Of a stretch of 64,000 bases of DNA, positions 19,700 through 26,856 are shown in pieces; position 1 is the stretch's first letter; each line of letters begins with the position of its first letter. The DNA is from Bradyrhizobium sp. SZCCHNS1050 (GTDB lineage Bacteria; Pseudomonadota; Alphaproteobacteria; Rhizobiales; Xanthobacteraceae), in NCBI RefSeq assembly GCF_032484785.1, contig NZ_JAUETR010000001.1:2111501-2175500 (forward strand), given 5' to 3'. Below the pieces are notes generated by a model that had not been told where the DNA came from, made no database searches, and saw only the letters and a list, made by a program, of their open reading frames with translations. A program made the translations under genes and the position numbers.

Positions 19700-20356
19700 C
19701 TAATAGCACCGCGCCGCGGCGATGCTGTGCAGACGCCTATCTCCCAGCACATGCGCGATGAAGGCGCGCTTCGGAAACAGCTTGGCGAAGGCCGCGTCGC
19801 GCACGCTCAGGCCCCCGGCATAGGCGCCGAACGCCGGCATCACGGCGCGCTCGCCATCGCAGACGAAGCAGCGCCGCTCCAGCGTGCGCGCTCGTGTCGC
19901 GACGCGCGCCTTCGGATGCAGATGGCCGGCGATCTCGCCGCGCGCGCCGGAGGGCTCGTGACGGAACGTCACCGCGCCGAGCGTGACCGCGTCGGCCAGT
20001 TCGCCGCCGATGCCGCGCGGGGCCGGATCGTGGTTGCCGGTGATCCAGACCCAGTCGCGGCCGACCTGCAGGTTGGCGATGCAGGCGCGGTCGTCGCCGG
20101 TGAGACGCGTATGCGCATCGCGATCGTGAAAGCTGTCGCCAAGCGCGATCACGACGCGCGGATTGTAGTGGGCGATCACGGCTGTGAGGCGATTGAGAGT
20201 CGCAACGGTATCGAACGGCGGCAGCAAGGTGCCGCGCGACGCGTAGCTCGAGCCCTTTTCCAGATGCAGATCGGAGACGACGAGCAGACGCTGCTCGTCC
20301 CACACCAGCGCGCCGGAGAGATCGACGCGCAGCGCGGTGCCGGCGACGTCCATCAT
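19700..20356 (-). CDS. pdeM: Ligase-associated DNA damage response endonuclease PdeM
   Basis: A 218-residue calcineurin-like phosphoesterase. The metal-binding motifs run in order: VVSDLHLEKGSS, ALGDSFHDRD, WITGNHDPAP and EIAGHLHPKA. The pattern and length fit the PdeM (TIGR04123) family, which travels with a dedicated ATP-dependent DNA ligase, a DEXH helicase and an MBL-fold exonuclease. All four are present within 9 kb here. The start could be either of two adjacent ATGs (20356 or 20353). It lies 46 bases downstream of the helicase gene on the same strand. Confidence 0.9.
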   Translation of the reverse strand: MMDVAGTALRVDLSGALVWDEQRLLVVSDLHLEKGSSYASRGTLLPPFDTVATLNRLTAVIAHYNPRVVIALGDSFHDRDAHTRLTGDDRACIANLQVGRDWVWITGNHDPAPRGIGGELADAVTLGAVTFRHEPSGARGEIAGHLHPKARVATRARTLERRCFVCDGERAVMPAFGAYAGGLSVRDAAFAKLFPKRAFIAHVLGDRRLHSIAAARCY

Positions 20357-20402
20357 GCCCGATGCGCAGAAAGTCCCCCGCAAGTCCGCCTCGCTTCTCG
20401 AT

Positions 20403-23135
20403 CTACCCCATCGCTTCCTTCACGAGTTCCTCGGCAGCCTCGGCCAGGAGCTCGTCGGCGGCCTCGCCATAGACGGATTCGCGGCCGATTTCCAGCATCA
20501 CCGGCACCGCCAGCGGCGAGACGCGATCGAGTTCCCGATGGGTGATTCGTCCCTCGATGCGCTGGAGCATATCACCGAGCCGCTTCAGATCGAGCAGGCC
20601 GGTGGCGGCATCGGCGCGCGCCGCGCGCAACAGCATGTGATCGGGCTGATGCCGGCGCAGGACGTCATAGACCAGATCGGTCGAGAACAGCACCTGGCGG
20701 CGCGTCTTCTCCTCGGTCGTCGACCGCCGCGCGATCAGGCCGGAGATGATGGCGCACGAGCGGAACGTGCGCTTCATCAGCGCGGATTCGGCGAGCCACG
20801 CCTCGAGATCGTCGCCAAGCATATCCGGGTCGAACAACGCGGCGAGATCGAGCCGCCCCTGTTTGACCATCAGCGACATGTCGCCGAGCCCCCACACCGC
20901 AAGCGCATATTCGTTGGCGACGAAGCCGAGCGGCCGGGCGCGCGCCCGCTCGAGCCGGCGCGTCAGCAGCATGCCGAGCGTCTGATGCGCGAGGCGGCCC
21001 TCGAACGGATAGCAGACGATGTAGTGCTTGTTGGAGCGCGGGAAGGTCTCGACCAAAAGCTCGCGCCGGGCCGGGATGCGCGACACGTCCTTCTGCAAGG
21101 ACAGCCAGTCGCGCACCTGCTCCGGCAACGCGCTCCAGGCGGTGCGGTCGTCGAGCAGGCCGCGCACGCGCTCGGCGAGATAGGTCGACAGCGGAAACTT
21201 GCCGCCCATGTAGGACGGCACCTTCGGATCGGAATCATTGGCGCGCGACACATAGACCTGGTCCTCGGCCAGCGCCTCGTAGCGCACGATCTCGCCGCTG
21301 AACACGAACGTATCGCCGAGGGTGAGGCCTTCGATGAACGCCTCCTCGATCTCGCCGAGCAGCCGTCCGCCGCGCGCGATCGCGCCGGTCGTGCCCTTGG
21401 CCCCGCCGCGCGAGCGCACCAGCCGCACCTTCAGCATCGCCTCCTCGACAATGGTGCCGACGTTCAGGCGATAGCTCTGCCGCACCTTGGGATTGGCGAC
21501 GCGCCAGCGCCCCCTCGCATCCTGCTTGATGCGGGCGAACCGCTCATAAGTCTTCAGCGCATAGCCGCCGGTGGCGACGAAGTCGACGACATCGTCGAAA
21601 TCAGCGCGCGACAGCGACGCATAGGGGGCCGCCGTGATGACCTCCACATAGAGCTCGTCGCTGAGAAACGGCTCGGCGCAGGCGCAGCCGAGCACGTGCT
21701 GCGCCAGCACGTCGAGCGCGCCGGTACGCAAAGGCGGCGTGTCCTGCGCATTGTCGGCGATGGCATCGATCGCGACCGAGCATTCCAGCACCTCGAAGCG
21801 GTTGGCCGGCACCAGCACCGCCCGCGAAGCCTCGTCGAGCCGGTGATTGGCACGGCCGATGCGCTGCATCAGCCGCGAGCAGCCCTTGGGCGCGCCGACA
21901 TTGATCACGAGATCGACGTCGCCCCAATCGACGCCGAGATCGAGCGAGGAGGTGCAGACGACGCCGCGCAGCCTGCCGGCCGACATCGCATCCTCGACCT
22001 TGCGGCGCTGCGCGACGTCGAGCGAGCCGTGATGCAGGGCGATGGCGAGATTGTCGTCGTTGATGCGCCAGAACTCCTGGAACAGCATCTCGGCCTGACT
22101 GCGGGTGTTGACGAACACGAGCGTGGTCTTGTTTCGCTTGATCAGCTCGTACATCTCGGCCAGCGCATGGCGCGCGCTGTGGCCGGCCCACGGCAGCCGC
22201 TCCTGTGTATCGAGCATCTCGACCACCGGCGGCGCGGCGCCGCCGGCGACCACGACGTCGGCCGCGGCTATGCCGCCGCACGGCTGCGGCACCAGGAAGC
22301 GCGCGAGTTGCTCCGGCTCGGCGACGGTCGCCGACAGGCCGATCATGCGCATGTCCGGCGCAAGCCGCCACAGCCGCGCCAGCGCGAGCGACAAGAGATC
22401 GCCGCGCTTGGAGGTGACCAGCGCATGCAGCTCGTCGAGCACGACGCGCTTCAGCGAGGAAAACAGGAACGGCGCATCGTCGGACGACAGCAGCAGCGCC
22501 ATCTGCTCCGGCGTGGTCAGCAGGATATCCGGCGGATAGCGGCGCTGCCGCTGCCGGCGGGACACCGGCGTGTCGCCGGTGCGGGTCTCGACCTTGATCG
22601 GCAGGCCCATCTCGGAGATCGGCGCCTCGAGATTGCGCGCGATGTCGACCGCGAGCGCCTTGAGCGGGGAGATGTAGAGCGTGTGCAGGCCGGCGGGTCG
22701 CGGGATGCGGTTCACCGTCTGCTTGCTCTTTTCCGTGTTCGGGAGTTCGACCAGTGCATTCGGCTCGGTGCCGGGTGTCACCATCGACACCGCCGCCGGA
22801 GGCCCCCCTCCCCGCCGTTCCCCCACAAGGGGAGCGGGAGTGGAGAGAGCGGATGTCTTGGCAAGAACAGAACGATGCTTCGGCGCGACGGCGGAGCCGA
22901 GCTCCACCAAGGTCGGCAGGAACCCGGCGAGCGTCTTGCCGGCGCCGGTCGGGGCGATCAGCAGCGCCGAGCGTTGCGCGCGAGCCTTCTCCAGCAGTGC
23001 CAGCTGATGCGCGCGCGGCGCCCAGCCGCGCGCTGCGAACCATTCGGTGAAATGGTCGGGCAGCGGAGCGCTGGGCTCATTCGAGGCTGGTGAGGTACGG
23101 GGCGGCACCAGAGACAGGTAGGCAGTCCCGCGCAT
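20403..23135 (-). CDS. Ligase-associated DNA damage response DEXH-box helicase (Lhr-like), carrying an in-frame repeat insertion
   Basis: A 910-residue superfamily 2 helicase of the Lhr-like, ligase-associated type (TIGR04121). Motif I is APTGAGKT (residues 61-68), motif Ia YISPLKALAVD, motif II DELH, and motif III is SATVAEP. Later blocks include FVNTRSQAEMLFQEFW, VCTSSLDLGVDWGDVD and QRIGRANHRLDEAS, followed by the long Lhr C-terminal region. It probably unwinds or remodels damaged DNA with the partner ligase and nucleases. Residues about 82-146, between motifs I and Ia, look foreign. They contain STPAPLVGERRGGG, which is translated from half of a family A palindrome. The upstream start is uncertain (no clear ribosome site). 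Confidence 0.9.
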   Translation of the reverse strand: MRGTAYLSLVPPRTSPASNEPSAPLPDHFTEWFAARGWAPRAHQLALLEKARAQRSALLIAPTGAGKTLAGFLPTLVELGSAVAPKHRSVLAKTSALSTPAPLVGERRGGGPPAAVSMVTPGTEPNALVELPNTEKSKQTVNRIPRPAGLHTLYISPLKALAVDIARNLEAPISEMGLPIKVETRTGDTPVSRRQRQRRYPPDILLTTPEQMALLLSSDDAPFLFSSLKRVVLDELHALVTSKRGDLLSLALARLWRLAPDMRMIGLSATVAEPEQLARFLVPQPCGGIAAADVVVAGGAAPPVVEMLDTQERLPWAGHSARHALAEMYELIKRNKTTLVFVNTRSQAEMLFQEFWRINDDNLAIALHHGSLDVAQRRKVEDAMSAGRLRGVVCTSSLDLGVDWGDVDLVINVGAPKGCSRLMQRIGRANHRLDEASRAVLVPANRFEVLECSVAIDAIADNAQDTPPLRTGALDVLAQHVLGCACAEPFLSDELYVEVITAAPYASLSRADFDDVVDFVATGGYALKTYERFARIKQDARGRWRVANPKVRQSYRLNVGTIVEEAMLKVRLVRSRGGAKGTTGAIARGGRLLGEIEEAFIEGLTLGDTFVFSGEIVRYEALAEDQVYVSRANDSDPKVPSYMGGKFPLSTYLAERVRGLLDDRTAWSALPEQVRDWLSLQKDVSRIPARRELLVETFPRSNKHYIVCYPFEGRLAHQTLGMLLTRRLERARARPLGFVANEYALAVWGLGDMSLMVKQGRLDLAALFDPDMLGDDLEAWLAESALMKRTFRSCAIISGLIARRSTTEEKTRRQVLFSTDLVYDVLRRHQPDHMLLRAARADAATGLLDLKRLGDMLQRIEGRITHRELDRVSPLAVPVMLEIGRESVYGEAADELLAEAAEELVKEAMG
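22797..22860. repeat. Family A half-palindrome embedded in frame in the helicase gene
   Basis: CCCCCCTCCCCGCCGTTCCC followed by CCACAAGGGGAGCGGGAG (22803-22840) matches the right half of the intergenic copy at 3421-3460. It lies inside the helicase reading frame without introducing a stop. It encodes the Pro/Gly/Arg-rich segment inserted between helicase motifs I and Ia. Confidence 0.75.
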
Positions 23136-23185
23136 TTCGTCGAGGGCCGCAGTACTTGCACCGGCCTGCCTCCCCGCCCTCTGCC

Positions 23186-23411
23186 GTCGTCCCTGCGAGC
23201 GCAGCGACCCATGCAGCGGGATCGATCGGTGAGACGCAACTGCCGGTCATCGTCCCACCCGAGCCGGTGGTTATGCGTTCGCAGGGACGACAGCAGAGGT
23301 TCGGGCTGCATCCCTGACACCATCGTCTTTGCGAGGAACGAAGCGGCGAGGCAATCCAGACTGCGTCCGCGAAGGAAGTCCGGATTGCGTCGCTTCGCTC
23401 GCAACGACGAC
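23186..23411. repeat. Two intergenic REP-like palindromes in tandem
   Basis: The first (23186-23291) has arms GTCGTCCCTGCGAGCGCAGCG and CGTTCGCAGGGACGAC. The second (23323-23411) has arms TTTGCGAGGAACGAAGCGGC and the mirror CGTCGCTTCGCTCGCAACGACG, with GCAATCCAGA/CCGGATTGC inside. The latter pattern recurs at 54165-54246. They fill the 294-base gap upstream of the helicase gene. I see no gene in this gap. Confidence 0.75.
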
Positions 23412-23429
23412 TGAGACGCAGCGCCACGC

Positions 23430-24659
23430 CTACTCCGTCATCGGCTTCTCGGAGATGCTCCAGTCCTTGCCGTCGAAGATCGAGATGTAGAGCGTCTTCA
23501 TCGGCGTATAGTCGTCCGGCGTGTAGGCGTAATTGACGCCATCGAGGAAGAAGGGCGAGTGGAAGCCGGCGAGTGTCGTGGCGTGCTTGAGCACGTTCTC
23601 GCGGGTCAGCGTGTCGCCGCAGCGGCGCAGGATCTCACCCATCGACACCGCCTGGCCGTAGCCGGCATAGGCGATGGTGTTGTCGGGATCGATGTTGGGC
23701 AGGTACTTGGCGCGCAGCGCCTCGAAGCCCTTCACGTCGGGATCGTCCTTCCATTGCGGCACGCCGGCGTCCTTGGAATAGCGGATCGCGACGATGTCCT
23801 TGGCATTCTCGAGGCCGGCGGCAGACAGGATCGAACGGCCGGTCGAGCCCGCCGACAGCAGCTGCAGCGGCTTCCAGCCGAGCTCGGCCACCTTGCGGAT
23901 CGACTGCGACGAGGCCTTGCCCGTGCTGATGTTGTAGAACACGTCGGCGCCCGACTTCGACAGGTTGATCAGCTGCGAGTCCACCGTCGGCTCGGTGAGA
24001 TCATAGGTCTGCTCCATGATCACCTGCGCCTTGCCGCCGGCGTCGGCCAGCACCTTCTTGAACGGCTCCAGGAAGTCACGGCCGAAATCGTCGTTCTGAT
24101 AGAGGATGCCGATCTTGGCTTCCGGCTTCACGCTCAGCACATGCTTGGCGAGAATGCGCGCCTCCGTCGGATACAGCGGCAGGCCGGCCATGGTCCATTT
24201 GTAGTTCTTGGGGTCGTTCCACTTCGAGGCGCCGGTGTTGAGCAGGAGCTGCGGCACGCCCTTGGAGTTGAGGTATTTGTGCACGGCGGTCTGCGGCGCG
24301 GTACCGAGCGAGCCGTACAGCGCCAGCACCTCGTCCTGCTCGACCAGCCGCCGCGTCGCCTCGACGCATTTGGGCGCGCTATAGGCATCGTCCATCGTCA
24401 GGAACTTGACCTTGCGCCCGTTGATGCCGCCCTGCTCGTTGAGCATCTGGAAATAGGCCTCGCCGACACGGCCGAGCACGCCATACAGCGAACCGGGGCC
24501 GGAATGCGGAATGGTCTGGCCGATCTTGATCTCGGTATCGCTGGCGCCGGCATCATATTTCTTCTCGGCGGCCCAGACATGGGGCGAAGCGATCGTCGAG
24601 GCGCCGATGGTCGCAAGCGCGGTGGCGCAGAAATCGCGCCGCGTCAGATGTTTTTTCAT
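23430..24659 (-). CDS. ABC transporter substrate-binding protein, branched-chain amino acid/amide type
   Basis: A 409-residue periplasmic binding protein of the LivJ/LivK (Peripla_BP_6) family. The N-terminus has a twin-arginine-like signal (LTRRDFCATALATIGASTIA). The mature protein begins near YDAGASDTEIKIGQ, then IPHSGPGSLYGVLGRVGEAY and INGRKVKFLTMDDAYSAPKC, the usual first-lobe landmarks. No permease or ATPase genes are adjacent, so it is an orphan receptor that presumably uses a transporter encoded elsewhere. It interrupts the two blocks of DNA repair genes. Confidence 0.88.
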   Translation of the reverse strand: MKKHLTRRDFCATALATIGASTIASPHVWAAEKKYDAGASDTEIKIGQTIPHSGPGSLYGVLGRVGEAYFQMLNEQGGINGRKVKFLTMDDAYSAPKCVEATRRLVEQDEVLALYGSLGTAPQTAVHKYLNSKGVPQLLLNTGASKWNDPKNYKWTMAGLPLYPTEARILAKHVLSVKPEAKIGILYQNDDFGRDFLEPFKKVLADAGGKAQVIMEQTYDLTEPTVDSQLINLSKSGADVFYNISTGKASSQSIRKVAELGWKPLQLLSAGSTGRSILSAAGLENAKDIVAIRYSKDAGVPQWKDDPDVKGFEALRAKYLPNIDPDNTIAYAGYGQAVSMGEILRRCGDTLTRENVLKHATTLAGFHSPFFLDGVNYAYTPDDYTPMKTLYISIFDGKDWSISEKPMTE

Positions 24660-24767
24660 TTTTGTCTCTCCCTAGACTGCCGACATTTTTTGGCATCGGG
24701 AGAGCTGCGGCAAGAGCGAAGTTGCCGCATTGGACGCCGCGTGCAGCGCATTCAATAGCGTCTAGAC

Positions 24768-25694
24768 TCAAGTCCTGGCCGCGACCACGGCCAGCCCGCG
24801 CACCGGCAACTGCTCCTCGGTCCGCGGCGACGCCGGCGCGAGATGGGCCAGCTTCAATCCCGCGGCTGCGATCACGCCACGGACATATTCCGCGCCATGG
24901 GCATAGCGCAGCCCCTTGCCCATGATGACACCGTCGCCGTCATGGGTCTCGACGGTCAAGGCCAGCAGTCCGCCCGGCCTCAGCACACGTTGCGCCTCGC
25001 GCAACACCGGGCCGAGGTCGCCGACATAGACCATCGCATCGGCAGCAAGAATGAGATCCGCAGACGCATCGTCCTGGCGCTGCAGCCCTGCGGTCATGTC
25101 GTCGACCTCGAGCCCGGCGTAGAGCCCGGTGGCGCGCGCTTCCGCGATCATGCCGGCCGACAGGTCGATGCCGATGATGCTGTCGACGTTCTTGGCGAAC
25201 GCCGCCGCGCCCAGCCCGGTGCCGCAGCCGAGATCGATCGCGCGCTTGAAGTAGGCCGGCTTGCGCTCGGCCGCGCGCACCGCGAGCACCGCCTTGAACA
25301 GGATCGCCGGCGCGCGGTAGTTGAGCCGCTCGGTCAGCTCGGCCTCGAAGCGCGGCGCATACTGATCGAACAGCGACTGCACATAGGCCTTGGGCATGTC
25401 CGACAGCGGCGCGGCGCCGAGCTGCATCAGATGCACGGCGGCGCCGTGACGATCATCCGGATCGGCGGCACAGGCGTTCTGGAAGGCCGAGATCGCCTTG
25501 TCGGTTTCGCCCAGACCGAGACGGATCTTGCCGAGCTCGAACCAGGCCGAGGCGAAGTTGGGGGCGACCTCGATGGCCTGCTCCATCACCTCGGCGGCCG
25601 CGACCAGGTCGCCCTTCAATTGCAGGTCGCGGGCGAACTCGTAGCGGCGGTCGGCGATCAGATCGCCGGAGGACAGGAACAGGCGGTGGGGCAT
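24768..25694 (-). CDS. TPR-containing SAM-dependent methyltransferase
   Basis: A 308-residue protein. The N-terminal third contains TPR-like helices (QLKGDLVAAAEVMEQAIEVA and GLGETDKAISAFQNACAADP). The C-terminal part is a class I methyltransferase with the SAM motif AIDLGCGTGLGAAAFA, GIDLSAGMIAEAR and an LRPGGLLALTVE block. The ATG at 25694 begins MPHRLFLSSGDL. The open frame continues upstream only because a dispersed repeat happens to be open in that frame, so the longer form is rejected. The substrate is unknown. It is divergent from the repair exonuclease gene. Confidence 0.83.
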   Translation of the reverse strand: MPHRLFLSSGDLIADRRYEFARDLQLKGDLVAAAEVMEQAIEVAPNFASAWFELGKIRLGLGETDKAISAFQNACAADPDDRHGAAVHLMQLGAAPLSDMPKAYVQSLFDQYAPRFEAELTERLNYRAPAILFKAVLAVRAAERKPAYFKRAIDLGCGTGLGAAAFAKNVDSIIGIDLSAGMIAEARATGLYAGLEVDDMTAGLQRQDDASADLILAADAMVYVGDLGPVLREAQRVLRPGGLLALTVETHDGDGVIMGKGLRYAHGAEYVRGVIAAAGLKLAHLAPASPRTEEQLPVRGLAVVAART

Positions 25695-25719
25695 GGGAAC
25701 CATCGTCGTCAATGCGAAC

Positions 25720-25780
25720 TTCTCATCGAGGAGATGGATGCGCGGGTCAAGCCCGCGCATGACGAGATGGAAACTGGGAC
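25720..25780. repeat. Short dispersed palindrome (MRGLDPRIH-type repeat)
   Basis: GATGCGCGGGTCAAGCCCGC followed by GCATGACGAGATGG forms a compact hairpin (GCGCGGG TCAAG CCCGCGC) in the divergent gap. On the minus strand it translates as MRGLDPRIHLLDEKF, a peptide I recognise as a recurrent artefact of this repeat in alphaproteobacterial annotations. Confidence 0.7.
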
Positions 25781-25800
25781 GGCCTGAAAACGCGTCTTGC

Positions 25801-26856
25801 ATGACCTATATGACCCACATGCGTCCGCAAGACATTCTGCTGCCCGTTCCGTCCGGCCTCTGCTGCAAGGCCGGCGGCTTTCACATCGATCCCGTGCGCC
25901 CGGTCGAGCGGGCGCTGATCACCCATGGCCATTCCGACCACGCCCGCCCCGGCCACGGCGCGGTGCTGGCGACCCAGGAAACGCTCGACATCATGCGGCT
26001 GCGCTATGGCGACAACTTTGCAGGCTCCACGCAGGCGATCGGCTATGGCGAACGGATCAGGCTGGGTGACGTCACCGTCAGTTTCCACCCTGCGGGCCAT
26101 GTGCTGGGCTCGGCGCAAATCAAGGTGTCCTGCGGCGGCACCTGCATCGTCGCCTCCGGCGACTACAAGGATGCGCGCGATCCGACCTGCGCACCGTTCG
26201 AGCTGGTGCAATGCGACGTCTTCATCACCGAGGCGACGTTCGGCCTGCCCGTGTTCCGTCACGGCGACGCGGCGCTGGAGGTGAACAAGCTGCTGGCCTC
26301 GGTGGTGCTGTTTCCCGAGCGCGCGCACCTGGTCGGCGCGTACTCGCTCGGCAAGGCGCAGCGTGTCATCGCGCTGATCCGCGAGGCCGGCTATGATCGG
26401 CCGATCTACCTGCATGGCGCGATGGACAAGATCACGCGCTACTATCAAGACAAGGGAATCGCGCTCGGCGAGCTCCGGCCCGTGAAGGGCGTCAAGAAGG
26501 CCGAGCTTGCCGGCACCATTACCCTGGCGCCGCCGAGTGCGACCTCCGACCTGTGGACCCGCCGCTTTCCCGATCCCGTCACCGCCTTCGCCTCGGGCTG
26601 GATGCGGGTGCGCGCACGGGCCCGGCAGCGCGGCATCGAGCTGCCGCTGGTGATCTCGGATCATGCCGACTGGGACGGGCTCACCACCACCATCGCCGCG
26701 ACCGGCGCAAGCGAGGTGTGGGTCACCCATGGGCAGGAGGACGCGCTGGTGCATTGGTGCCAAGCCAAGGGACTCGCGGCCCGGCCGCTCGATCTGGTCG
26801 GCTACGGCGACGAGGAGGAAAGCGAGGTGGTGGCCACGGAGGACGCCGAGGCATGA
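25801..26856 (+). CDS. Ligase-associated DNA damage response exonuclease (MBL fold)
   Basis: A 351-residue metallo-beta-lactamase-fold nuclease of the TIGR04122 family, related to SNM1/CPSF-type nucleases. Key motifs are ITHGHSDHARPGH, HPAGHVLGSAQI, VASGDYKDARDPT, ITEATFGLPVF and a C-terminal ISDHADWDGL, which supply the two-metal centre. It is expected to trim DNA ends for the partner ligase, whose ATG overlaps this gene's stop by four bases. The start is uncertain among ATGs at 25801, 25810 and 25819. Confidence 0.9.
   Translation: MTYMTHMRPQDILLPVPSGLCCKAGGFHIDPVRPVERALITHGHSDHARPGHGAVLATQETLDIMRLRYGDNFAGSTQAIGYGERIRLGDVTVSFHPAGHVLGSAQIKVSCGGTCIVASGDYKDARDPTCAPFELVQCDVFITEATFGLPVFRHGDAALEVNKLLASVVLFPERAHLVGAYSLGKAQRVIALIREAGYDRPIYLHGAMDKITRYYQDKGIALGELRPVKGVKKAELAGTITLAPPSATSDLWTRRFPDPVTAFASGWMRVRARARQRGIELPLVISDHADWDGLTTTIAATGASEVWVTHGQEDALVHWCQAKGLAARPLDLVGYGDEEESEVVATEDAEA

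Noticed and set aside
20337..23093. A 918-residue plus-strand open frame
   Set aside because: Antisense to the complete DEXH helicase, with no recognisable motifs and the composition typical of antisense GC-rich frames.
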